Assembly (NCBI RefSeq): GCF_041200175.1
Contig: NZ_CP165727.1
Location: 8,364,001 to 8,428,000, forward strand
DNA from: Streptomyces sp. R33
Lineage (GTDB): Bacteria > Actinomycetota > Actinomycetes > Streptomycetales > Streptomycetaceae
DNA: 64,000 nt
Direction of reading: 5' to 3'
The notes under the pieces are model-generated. The model made no database searches. It was not told where the DNA came from and saw only the letters and a program-made list of their open reading frames with translations. The position numbers and the translations under genes were made by a program. Below are positions 7,606 through 15,379 of this stretch, in pieces; the first letter of the stretch is position 1, and each line of letters starts with the position of its first letter.

Positions 7606-8778
7606 TCAGCGGGCTCCGAGGAGGTGTTCGAGGGCGAGCTGGTCCAGCTGTTCGAAGGCCATGCCGCGGCGGCCGGCGGCATCGACGTCGAATTCCTCGA
7701 AGGCGGACGGGTCGGCCAGTAGCCCGGCCAGGCCGTCCTCGGCGGTGGGAAGGGCGAGTTCGGGCAGCCGGGAGGCGGCGAGCGCGGCCAGGACCTCCGG
7801 ATCGGACCGGAAGGCGCGGGAACGCTCCGCCAGGAGCAGGTAGTTGCGCATGCAGCCGGCCGCCGAGGCCCAGACACCGGCGGAGTCCTCGGTGCGCGGC
7901 GGTTTGAAGTCGAAGTGACGGGGGCCGTCGTAGCCGGCCGACTCCAGCAGGTCGACCAGCCAGAAGGCCTGGCGCAGGTCGCCCGCACCGAAACGCAGGT
8001 CCTGGTCGTACTTGATGCCGGTCTGGCCGTTGAGGTCGATGTGGAACAGCTTGCCGTGCCAAAGGGCCTGGGCGATTCCGTGCGGGAAGTTCAGCCCGGC
8101 CATCTGCTCGTGGCCGACCTCCGGGTTGAGGCCCACCCGCTCGGGCCGGTCCAACTCGTTGATGAACGCCAGGGCGTGGCCGATGGTGGGCAGCAGGATG
8201 TCGCCGCGCGGCTCGTTGGGCTTGGGCTCGATGGCGAAGCGCAGATCGTAACCCTGGCTCTCGACGTACTCGCCCAGCAGGTCGAAGGCCTCCTTCAGCC
8301 GGTCGAGGGCGGTGCGCACATCCTTGGCCGCGCCCGACTCCGCGCCCTCCCGGCCGCCCCAGGCGACGTAGACCGAGGCGCCGAGTTCCACGGCCAGGTC
8401 GATGTTGCGGATCGTCTTGCGCAGCGCGTACCGGCGCACGTCCCGGTCGTTGGCGGTGAAGGCGCCGTCCTTGAACACCGGGTGGGTGAAGAGGTTGGTG
8501 GTGGCCATCGGGACCTTCAGGCCGGCCGTGTCGAGTGCGGTGCGGAAGCGCTTGACCGCCTGCTCGCGTGCGGTGTCGCCGGCGGCGAAGGGGATCAGGT
8601 CGTCGTCGTGGAACGTGACGCCGTAAGCGCCGAGCTCGGCCAGCCGCTCCACGGTCTCGACCGGGTCGAGGGCGGGCCGGGTGGCGTCGCCGAAGGGGTC
8701 CCGGCCCTGCCAGCCGACGGTCCACAGGCCGAAGGTGAACCTGTGCGCGGGGGTGGGGACGAGCGGGTCGCTGGTCAT
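7606..8778 (-). CDS. xylA: Xylose isomerase
   Basis: XylA converts D-xylose to D-xylulose in the cytoplasm, the first step of xylose use. The 390-aa chain is of the class I size usual in actinomycetes. It has FTFGLWTVGWQGRDPFG near the start, the catalytic His in VTFHDDD (about residue 57), and the metal-binding and catalytic IEPKPNEPRGD, GHEQMAGLNF and HIDLNGQ motifs. The ATG at 8778 has GGAG seven bases upstream. It is divergent from xylB, with an XylR-type inverted repeat between them, the standard Streptomyces arrangement. Confidence 0.97.
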   Translation of the reverse strand: MTSDPLVPTPAHRFTFGLWTVGWQGRDPFGDATRPALDPVETVERLAELGAYGVTFHDDDLIPFAAGDTAREQAVKRFRTALDTAGLKVPMATTNLFTHPVFKDGAFTANDRDVRRYALRKTIRNIDLAVELGASVYVAWGGREGAESGAAKDVRTALDRLKEAFDLLGEYVESQGYDLRFAIEPKPNEPRGDILLPTIGHALAFINELDRPERVGLNPEVGHEQMAGLNFPHGIAQALWHGKLFHIDLNGQTGIKYDQDLRFGAGDLRQAFWLVDLLESAGYDGPRHFDFKPPRTEDSAGVWASAAGCMRNYLLLAERSRAFRSDPEVLAALAASRLPELALPTAEDGLAGLLADPSAFEEFDVDAAGRRGMAFEQLDQLALEHLLGAR

Positions 8779-8806
8779 GAGGCGCTCCGGATCAGACCGA
8801 GGAACT

Positions 8807-8829
8807 ATTTGTAATGACGAAAAACAAAT
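8807..8829. promoter_or_regulatory. XylR-type operator in the xylA-xylB divergent promoter
   Basis: ATTTGT at 8807-8812 and ACAAAT at 8824-8829 form an inverted repeat with an 11-base spacer in an AT-rich island between the divergent start codons. ROK-family XylR proteins bind repeats of this kind, and an xylR gene follows xylB, so repression by XylR relieved by xylose is inferred. Confidence 0.68.
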
Positions 8830-8872
8830 TAGTATGCCGAGACGCAAGAGGGAACCCCACCGGAGGAAACGC

Positions 8873-10303
8873 ATGTCTGCTCAGCGTGTCGTGATCGGTG
8901 TCGACAGCTCGACCCAGTCCACCAAGGCCCTCGCCGTCGACCTGGAAACCGGCGCCGTCCTGGGCGAGGGCCGCGCCCCGCACGCCGTCAGCGCGGGCGC
9001 CGGACGCGAGAGCGACCCCGAACAGTGGTGGCGGGCGCTCGGCGAGGCCATGGCGGGCACCGGCTGGGCGGATCGCGCCGCCGCCTGCTCGATCGCCGGC
9101 CAGCAGCACGGCCTGGTCACCCTCGACGCTGCCGGCCGGCCGGTGCGCCCGGCGCTGCTGTGGAACGACGTCCGCTCCGCCCCGCAGGCGGCCGGACTCG
9201 CAGCCGCGTTCGGCCCGGCAGAACTCGCCCGCCGCACCGGCAGCGTCCCGACGGCCGCCTTCACGGCCGCCAAATGGGCCTGGCTGCTCGCGAACGAGCC
9301 TGCCGCCGCCGACCGCGTCGCGGCCGTCCGGCTTCCGCACGACTTCCTGACGGAGCGGCTGACCGGTGAGGCGGTGACGGACCGCGGTGACGTGTCGGGA
9401 ACCGGCTGGTGGGGCCCGGACGGCTACGAGCAAGACGTCCTCGGCCGGATCGGCCTCGACATCGGGCTGCTGCCGCAGGTCCTCCCGCCGGGCGCCCTGG
9501 CGGGCTCCGTGCGGGCCGGGATGCCACTGCGCGAGGGCACGCTGGTGGCCACCGGGACCGGTGACAACATGGCCGCCGCCCTCGGGCTGGGCCTGACCAC
9601 CGGACGGCCGGTGCTGAGCCTCGGTACGTCCGGCACCGTCTACGCCGTCGGCCGGACCCGGCCCGCCGACCCGAGCGGAACCGTCGCCGGCTTCGCCGAT
9701 GCCCTCGGCGGCTGGCTGCCGCTCGCCTGCACGCTCAACTGCACCCTCGCCGTCGACCGCTTCGCCGCCCTCGTCGGCCGCGACCGCGACGACGTCGAGG
9801 CGGGCGGCACGGTGGTGGTCCTTCCCTACCTGGACGGCGAGCGCACTCCGGACCTCCCGGCCGCTTCCGGCTTGGTCCACGGCCTGCGCCACGACACCAC
9901 GCCCGGGCAGCTGCTCCAGGCCGCGTACGACGGCGCCGCCCACGCCCTGCTCACGGCCCTGGACGACGTACTGCGTGCCGGTGGCGAGAACCCCGCCCCC
10001 GAGGAACCACTGCTGCTGATCGGCGGCGGAGCCCGCGGCAGGGCCTGGCAGCAGACCGTCCTGCGGCTGTCCGGACGAGCGGTCCAGGTGCCCGAGGTCC
10101 GGGAACCGGTCGCGCTCGGGGCCGCCGCCCAGGCCGCTGCACTGCTCACGGGTGAGCCCGCCGACGCCGTCGCCCGCCGTTGGGGGACCGCCGCGGGCCG
10201 TGTGCTGGAACCCGTGTCCCGTGACGACGACACGCTCGAACGGATCACCAGTACGCTGCGGCGGGCGCGGGCCTTGCAGGAGGTCGCGCCGGCAGAACGA
10301 TAG
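8873..10303 (+). CDS. xylB: Xylulokinase
   Basis: XylB phosphorylates D-xylulose with ATP to D-xylulose 5-phosphate, feeding the pentose phosphate pathway. The 476-aa FGGY kinase opens with VVIGVDSSTQSTKALAVD (phosphate-binding segment), followed by SIAGQQHG and ALLWNDVRS, the xylulose-contact motifs. Later segments are GTGDNMAAALGLG, SLGTSGTVYAV and the C-terminal LLIGGGARGRAWQQ adenosine-binding segment. The ATG at 8873 follows CGGAGG by seven bases. It is divergent from xylA and is followed after 13 bases by xylR, so xylB and xylR are probably co-transcribed. Confidence 0.96.
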   Translation: MSAQRVVIGVDSSTQSTKALAVDLETGAVLGEGRAPHAVSAGAGRESDPEQWWRALGEAMAGTGWADRAAACSIAGQQHGLVTLDAAGRPVRPALLWNDVRSAPQAAGLAAAFGPAELARRTGSVPTAAFTAAKWAWLLANEPAAADRVAAVRLPHDFLTERLTGEAVTDRGDVSGTGWWGPDGYEQDVLGRIGLDIGLLPQVLPPGALAGSVRAGMPLREGTLVATGTGDNMAAALGLGLTTGRPVLSLGTSGTVYAVGRTRPADPSGTVAGFADALGGWLPLACTLNCTLAVDRFAALVGRDRDDVEAGGTVVVLPYLDGERTPDLPAASGLVHGLRHDTTPGQLLQAAYDGAAHALLTALDDVLRAGGENPAPEEPLLLIGGGARGRAWQQTVLRLSGRAVQVPEVREPVALGAAAQAAALLTGEPADAVARRWGTAAGRVLEPVSRDDDTLERITSTLRRARALQEVAPAER

Positions 10304-10316
10304 GAGGGTCGGCTCG

Positions 10317-11531
10317 ATGGCGGGGATAGGCAGGGCGAGCGGGGGCGCGGAGGCCGCGCCCGCCTCGCAGCAGGGGATGCGCCGGCAGAATCTCGCGGTG
10401 GTGATCGGGGCGGTCGCCGCACACGGCCCGCTCTCCCGTGCGGACGTCGCCGGGCACACGGGCCTGACGAGGCCGGCCGTCTCCTCCCTGGTCGACGAGC
10501 TCATCGGTCGCGGAGCACTGACCGAGACGGAGACCGCGCCCAGCGGACGGGTCGGCCGCCCCGGACGGGCACTGGAGCTGAGCGACCGCGGTCCCGCGGG
10601 CCTCGGCCTTGAGATCGGCGTCACCCATCTCGCCGCGTGCGTGGTGGACCTGCGCGGTGAATCCCGGGTCTGGCGTCGGGTGGAGCGGGCCAACGCGGGC
10701 CGGCCGGCCGGGCAGGTGCTGGCGGAGGCCGCCGCGCTGGGCGCCGAGGCGGAGGCCGAGGCCGCCGCTCTCGGCCTGCGTGTCGCCGGCCGGGTCCTGG
10801 CCGTGCCGGGGGTGGTGCCGAACGAGCCGAGCGGGCTGGTGGGACACGCCCCCAACCTCGGCTGGCAAGCCGTCCGCCCCGCCGACCACTGGCCCGACCC
10901 CGACACCGTGCCCGAGCCGGAGAACGAGGCCAACCTCGGGGCGCTGGCCGAGCAGTGGCACCAGGGACACTCCGCCGAGACCTTCGTACACGTCTCCGCC
11001 GAGGCCGGAATCGGTGCCGCACTGGTCGTCGGCGGGCAGCTGTTCCGGGGTGCCCGCGGCTTCGCCGGCGAACTCGGCCACTTGCCCGTCCACCCGGAGG
11101 GCGCCCGCTGCGCCTGCGGGGCCCGCGGCTGCCTGGAGCAGTACGCGGGCGAAGCGGCCGTCCTGCGCGAGGCCGGGCTCGCGCACGTCGGCGACCCGGT
11201 GGCGCTGCTGGCCGAGCGGGCGGGCGCCGGGGACGCGGCGACCCTGCGCGCCCTGGACCGCGCAGGACGGGCCCTGGGCCTCGCCCTCACCTCGGCGGTG
11301 AACCTGATCGACCCGGACGGCCTCGTTCTGGGCGGCGCCTACGCCGAACTCGCCGAATGGCTCCTCCCGTCCATCCGCGCCGAACTCGCCGCCCGGATCA
11401 CCGTCCGGCCCTGGAACCCGGAGGCGGTGCGCCCCTCCGCCCTGGGCCGGAGTGGACCGGTGCTGGGCGCGGCATGGTCGACCGTCCGACAGATCATCGC
11501 CGATCCCACCCGCCTGCCCGCCCGCTGCTAG
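10317..11531 (+). CDS. xylR: ROK-family xylose repressor XylR
   Basis: This 404-aa regulator has an N-terminal winged helix (roughly residues 20-85, with LSRADVAGHTGLTRPAVSSL) and a ROK sugar-sensing domain. The latter contains the zinc-binding ROK signature, GELGHLPVHPEGARCACGAR with the following GCLEQYA. The ATG at 10317 is preceded by TAGGAGGG. Placement directly after xylB and the ATTTGT/ACAAAT repeat in the xylA-xylB gap support repression of the xylose genes, with xylose as the presumed inducer. Confidence 0.92.
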   Translation: MAGIGRASGGAEAAPASQQGMRRQNLAVVIGAVAAHGPLSRADVAGHTGLTRPAVSSLVDELIGRGALTETETAPSGRVGRPGRALELSDRGPAGLGLEIGVTHLAACVVDLRGESRVWRRVERANAGRPAGQVLAEAAALGAEAEAEAAALGLRVAGRVLAVPGVVPNEPSGLVGHAPNLGWQAVRPADHWPDPDTVPEPENEANLGALAEQWHQGHSAETFVHVSAEAGIGAALVVGGQLFRGARGFAGELGHLPVHPEGARCACGARGCLEQYAGEAAVLREAGLAHVGDPVALLAERAGAGDAATLRALDRAGRALGLALTSAVNLIDPDGLVLGGAYAELAEWLLPSIRAELAARITVRPWNPEAVRPSALGRSGPVLGAAWSTVRQIIADPTRLPARC

Positions 11532-11579
11532 GGACTGCGGAAGTGCAGGGCCATGGCGGTCCGGTGCATCAGACCCGGC

Positions 11580-12490
11580 TCACCGGGCGGCATCCGACGG
11601 CTCGTACCAGAGGCTCGTCATCGGGGAGCACATGGTCCAGCCCAGCGACGAGTGGAGCGTCCGACCTCCGGGCGTGCCGATCAGGACGCCCGTACTCGCA
11701 CCCGCCTCGTACGCGGTGCTCTGCAGTGCGCGCATCACGTGCCAGAACGCGAAGGCCGACATCGGCACACGGAAGGCGACCTCCGTGAACTCGCCGGCCG
11801 CGAGCGTCACGCGCCGGTGCGCCGCCAGTTCCCTGCGGGGCCGTGGCACCGGCGGCTCCACGGCCCGGCTGCAGAGCTGGGTGACCTCGTCCGCGGTGAC
11901 GTCACCGGTGTTGCCGACCGTGAAGGACACGTGCAGCGTCCCGTCCTCGACGCGAGTCGTGAGGCCTTCGTAGGAAAAGGACGCGTACGACAGGCCGGGG
12001 CCGAACGGAAAGACGGGCGTGCCCTCGAAACAGAGGTACGTCTGGCGGCTGCCGCCCACGTCGTAGTCGAGGAGGCCGGGCGGGTCGGAGTCGTCGGCGT
12101 ACCAGGTCTGCGGGAGGCGGCCGGAGGGAGAGACGTCGCCGGCCAGGGCCAGGGCCAGGGCCGTGCCGGACGCCTGGCCGCCGTGGGCCGTCCACAGCAG
12201 CGCCGGCACCTCCGCGTGATCGACCGCGTACGGGTACGCCGACACCCGCGCCAGCACCGTGTTCGGGTTGGCCGTGCGGGGCCGTGCGGGGCCGTGCGGG
12301 GCCGCGCGCAGGAGGCGCTCGTGGTGGGCGGGGAGGGCCAGGGTCGTGCGGTCCTCGGTCTCACGTCCGTTGATGTGCGGGTCGTTGCCGCGACCACCAG
12401 GACTGCGTCCGCCCGGGAGGCGCGCGCCGCGTCCTCGCCCCTCTCGACGACGAGCTCGAACATCTCCCCGTTCCCGTCGGCAACCTTCAA
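11580..12490 (-). pseudogene. GH3 beta-glucosidase/xylosidase remnant, C-terminal half
   Basis: Reading leftward from about 12,490, the sequence encodes the alpha/beta-sandwich and FnIII domains of a GH3 enzyme. The pieces include ERGEDAARASRADAVLVVA, then after a frameshift near 12,375 GNDPHINGRETEDRTTLALP, LLWTAHGGQASGTALALALA, and PSGRLPQTWYADDSD. VFPFGPGLSYASFSYEGL and a normal-looking C-terminus follow. The N-terminal TIM barrel with the nucleophile is gone. The broken end abuts a 5'-truncated GH42 gene on the opposite strand, so one deletion may have removed both 5' halves. Confidence 0.85.
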
Positions 12491-12958
12491 GCCGTCGGCG
12501 GCGACAGAGACGGGGCGGCACTGCACGAGTGGTGGCCGCTGGAGGCGGGGGAGACTGTCACCTGCGAGGGCTTCCACGGCATGCTGTGGTCGGAGGAGCT
12601 GGAGGCCGACGGCACCGCCGAGGAGACGGTCCGGTACAAGGGCGGCCAACTCGACGGACTCCCCGCTGTGCTGCGCAAGGGCCGGGCCTGGTACGTCTCC
12701 ACGCTCCCGGAGCCGGAGGCGCTGCGCGGCGCGCTGGCCCGGTCCGCCTCCGCCGCGAGCGTCCGGCCGGTGCTCGACGGCCTCCCCGAGCAGGTCGAGG
12801 CCGTCCGCCGGGGCGGCGTGCTGTTCGTGCTCAACCACGGCCTCGAGCCGGTGACCGTCGACGTGCCCGGCACCCACCGCGACCTCCTGACGGGGGCGGC
12901 CGTCACCGACCGGGTGACCGTCGGCCGCTACGCCGCCGTGGCGGCTCTCCGGCCATGA
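12482..12958 (+). pseudogene. GH42 beta-galactosidase remnant, C-terminal end
   Basis: From about 12,482 the forward frame gives ALHEWWPLEAGETVTCEGFH, then MLWSEELEADGTAEETVRYK, GLPAVLRKGRAWYVSTLPE and a beta-sandwich ending GRYAAVAALRP. These are the trimerisation and C-terminal domains of GH42 enzymes. The catalytic barrel is missing. The 5' break coincides with the break of the oppositely oriented GH3 remnant at about 12,485. No start codon or ribosome site fits a functional short gene. Confidence 0.72.
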
Positions 12959-13124
12959 CCGCGATCGACGGCTCCGTCCACGGCCCGTGGGAGCCGCATG
13001 CGGCCGTCCGCCGGGAGGACGCCTGGACGGCTTCCTGAGAGGCGCCGGCTGGCCGTGGACCCCCTGCGCTCCAGGACCGCCTCCTGGCAGGCGACCGTAC
13101 CGCCACGCACATGCTCGAGTCGTC

Positions 13125-13259
13125 GGCCCGTCCGACTCGAACTCCGGCACCGTGGACGTGAAGCCGATCCTCAACTGGATCGCGCACACCAAGGGCTGGA
13201 TGCCCGGCTATGAGATCACCCCGTCGTCCGGCGGGCAGAACTTCACGACCAACACCTGA
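13125..13259 (+). pseudogene. C-terminal end of a secreted hydrolase, perhaps GH12-like
   Basis: The last 43 residues of a forward frame, with NSGTVDVKPILNWIAHTKGW followed by MPGYEITPSSGGQNFTTNT, resemble the final strands of GH12 endoglucanases/xyloglucanases. The preceding 130 residues of the frame look like out-of-frame sequence. It is a short 3' remnant, and the family call is tentative. Confidence 0.35.
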
Positions 13260-13383
13260 CGGTCAGCGGAGGCTGACCTGGCATCAGGGCCGAGGCGGGA
13301 CCGCATCTCCCTGGGGCGCGCTCGGTCTCGGCCCCCAGGGCGCTCAGAATCTCCCCGGAACGCCGGACCGAGGGCTGTCGGCG

Positions 13384-14400
13384 TCAGGAGGCGGCGGAGG
13401 GCGCCGACCCCGTACTCTCCCGTACCGTCAACTCGGGCGCGATGAGCACGACCTCGTCCGTGCCGCGGCCGTCGAGCTTGGCGACCAGACGCTCCACCGC
13501 GTGCCGGCCCATCTCCTGCGCGGGGATGGAAACCGACGTCAGTCGCACCGAGGCCTGGACGGCCACCTGGTCAGGGCAGATCGCGACCACCGACACGTCC
13601 TCGGGCACGGCGCGGCCCTGCCGGCGCAGCAGGGCGAGCAGCGGCTCGACCGCCTGCTCGTTCTGCACGACGAACCCCGAGGTGTCGGGACGCTCGTCGA
13701 GGATGCGTGCGAGGGTGACGGCCATCGCGTCGTAGCCGCCCCCGCACGGCCGGTGCAGCATCCTGATGCCCAAGTCCCGCGCCCGGGACCGCAGCCCGTC
13801 GAGGGTGCGCTCGGCGAAGCCGGTGTGCCGTTCGTAGACCGCGGGGGCCTCGCCGATGACGGCGATGTCGCGGTGGCCGAGCATCGCCAGGTGCTCGACG
13901 CACAACGCGCCGGTGGCCTTGAAGTCGAGGTCGACGCAGGTCAGCCCTGAGGTGTCGGCGGGCAGCCCGATCAGCACGGACGGCAGGTCGGTGCCGCGCA
14001 GCAGCGGCAGCCGCTCGTCGTCGAGCTCGACGTCCATCAGGATCATCGCCTCGGCGAGCCCGCTGCCGGTGACGCGGCGGACGGCGTCGGGGCCTTCCTC
14101 GCCGGTCAGCAGCAGCACGTCGTACCCGTGCGTCCGGGCCGTCGTGGCGACCGCGATGGCGATCTCCATCATCACCGGCACATACATGTCGGTGCGCAGC
14201 GGAACCATCAGCGCGATGATGTTCGACCTGCTGCTGGCCAGGGCCCGCGCGCCCGCGTTCGGGTGGTACCCCAGCTCGTGGATGCTCTGCTCGACCCGCA
14301 GTCGCGTGCCCGCGGAGATGGACCGCTTGCCGCTGAGGACATAGCTCACCGTGCTCGCCGACACTCCGGCGTGCTGGGCGACTTCGGCGAGGGTTACCAT
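13384..14400 (-). CDS. LacI-family transcriptional regulator
   Basis: This 338-aa protein starts at ATG 14400 with GGGAG six bases upstream, giving MVTLAEVAQHAGVSASTVSY, a canonical LacI helix-turn-helix. The hinge helix region reads PNAGARALASSRSN. The rest is a type I periplasmic-binding fold ending SVSIPAQEMGRHAVERLVA. A half-conserved palindrome lies 17 bases upstream of the start and a perfect 20-bp palindrome about 105 bases upstream; both share the TCGAAGCGCTTCGA core with the site at 4236-4251. Autoregulation and control of the neighbouring glycosidase genes are inferred. The effector is unknown. Most genes around its sites are now broken. Confidence 0.9.
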   Translation of the reverse strand: MVTLAEVAQHAGVSASTVSYVLSGKRSISAGTRLRVEQSIHELGYHPNAGARALASSRSNIIALMVPLRTDMYVPVMMEIAIAVATTARTHGYDVLLLTGEEGPDAVRRVTGSGLAEAMILMDVELDDERLPLLRGTDLPSVLIGLPADTSGLTCVDLDFKATGALCVEHLAMLGHRDIAVIGEAPAVYERHTGFAERTLDGLRSRARDLGIRMLHRPCGGGYDAMAVTLARILDERPDTSGFVVQNEQAVEPLLALLRRQGRAVPEDVSVVAICPDQVAVQASVRLTSVSIPAQEMGRHAVERLVAKLDGRGTDEVVLIAPELTVRESTGSAPSAAS

Positions 14401-14416
14401 CCAGCTCTCCCAGCCT

Positions 14417-14432
14417 CGTGAAACGCTTCGAC
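14417..14432. promoter_or_regulatory. Operator just upstream of the LacI-family gene
   Basis: CGTGAAACGCTTCGAC preserves one perfect arm of the TCGAAGCGCTTCGA palindrome and has two changes in the other. It lies 17 bases before the regulator start codon, so autoregulation is likely. Confidence 0.6.
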
Positions 14433-14504
14433 GCGCCCGCGTCATCGTTTACGTCGTGCGCTGCACGCCGACCCTAGCGTCAGCCTGGGTGCGTGTCCAA
14501 CTCT

Positions 14505-14524
14505 CCGTCGAAGCGCTTCGACGG
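14505..14524. promoter_or_regulatory. Perfect 20-bp palindromic operator of the local LacI regulator
   Basis: CCGTCGAAGCGCTTCGACGG is fully palindromic over 20 bases. It lies upstream of the LacI-family gene and points on its other side to broken genes only. It is the strongest member of the three-site family. Confidence 0.75.
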
Positions 14525-14583
14525 GCTCCTCTGGGTGCCCTGGCCGCCCGGGGGAGCCGGGCGGCCGCGGCGATGGCGGCGCG

Positions 14584-14838
14584 TCAGGAGGCCGTGCCGG
14601 TGACCGAATTTCCCGACTTGGTGACGTGGTAGGCGACGGTGGCGCCGCGGTAGAAGTGGAAGACCAGCGTCGCCGGTTCCCCGTCGCGCAGCACGTTGAG
14701 GAACTCGGGGGCCAGGATGATCGTGCCGTTCGGGTAGCCGGGTGAGAACGCCTTGTTCTCCTGGTAGGGGGTCCAGTCGGTCGGGCCGTCGTTGGTGACG
14801 ACGTCGATGTTCCAGGGCAGCCCAACGGTGAACCGGGG
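14584..14838 (-). pseudogene. X2-like cellulose/carbohydrate-binding module remnant
   Basis: The reverse frame ending at 14,584 gives RFTVGLPWNIDVVTNDGPTD, WTPYQENKAFSPGYPNGTII, then APEFLNVLRDGEPATLVFHF and a GATVAYHVTKSGNSVTG tail. This resembles the C-terminal half of CBM_X2 immunoglobulin-like modules found at the ends of secreted cellulases and galactanases. It has no start or catalytic part and joins directly to the GH43 remnant in another frame. Confidence 0.45.
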
Positions 14839-14844
14839 GGGCGT

Positions 14845-15232
14845 GCGGCCACGACCGTGGACAGGGAGCCGACGCACGCGAGGACCCGTACCTCCGTGCC
14901 GGACGCCTCGATCGCGTAGTGGTGATGCTCGTCGAGCCGGACGGCAAGGCCGCCGCGCCCTTCCGACGGGTCGGTCAGGGTCCGCGCCCGGCACGCGAGC
15001 TGGCACCGGCCGGTGAACACCACGCCGGGTTCGTCCAGGGAGCTGCCCCGCGCGCGGAGGGTCGGCCAGCCGGGGCGCTCCTTGGTGGTGCAGTGTTCGG
15101 CGAGCCGGTCGCGCAGGGAGATCCAGGACGGTCGCAGTTCGGCGAGGTCGAAGTCGTCCCGCCGCTCTTCGGCAGGACTGGGGGAGAGCGGCCACGGGAG
15201 CTCGGGCAGGTCCAGGGGGTGGGAGCCCAGAC
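14845..15232 (-). pseudogene. GH43 beta-xylosidase/arabinofuranosidase remnant, C-terminal beta-sandwich
   Basis: Reading leftward, the sequence contains LDLPELPWPLSPSP, RDDFDLAELRPSWISLRDRL, RGSSLDEPGVVFTGR, RGGLAVRLDEHHHYAIEASG and EVRVLACVGSLSTVVA. This is the linker and C-terminal sandwich domain of GH43 enzymes such as the intact one at 34,659-36,146. The catalytic five-bladed propeller is absent. It joins a ricin-like fragment on the opposite strand at about 15,232 and an X2-like fragment at about 14,840, so both ends are rearrangement junctions. Confidence 0.68.
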
Positions 15233-15284
15233 CGTCCTCTGGGACGACAACGGCGCCGGCGACCAGCTGTGGCCATTCATCTGA
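15233..15284 (+). pseudogene. Tail of a ricin-type lectin module
   Basis: The forward frame ends VLWDDNGAGDQLWPFI-stop. This is the last QxW-like strand of the beta-trefoil lectin module found on many Streptomyces secreted enzymes. Only these 17 codons survive. The fragment diverges from the GH43 remnant, which is broken at the same place. Confidence 0.35.
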
Positions 15285-15379
15285 CCGGGCGCCGTGTTCC
15301 CCGATCGCCACAGGCCGAGCGCCGCGACACGTAGGACGCCTTCCCCACGTCCACCGCGGAACGGTGAGGCTTGCGTGGG

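Noticed and set aside
12259..13038. A 259-codon forward frame across the GH3/GH42 junction
   Set aside because: It is arginine- and proline-rich and overlaps coding remnants in other frames; no motif or ribosome site supports it.
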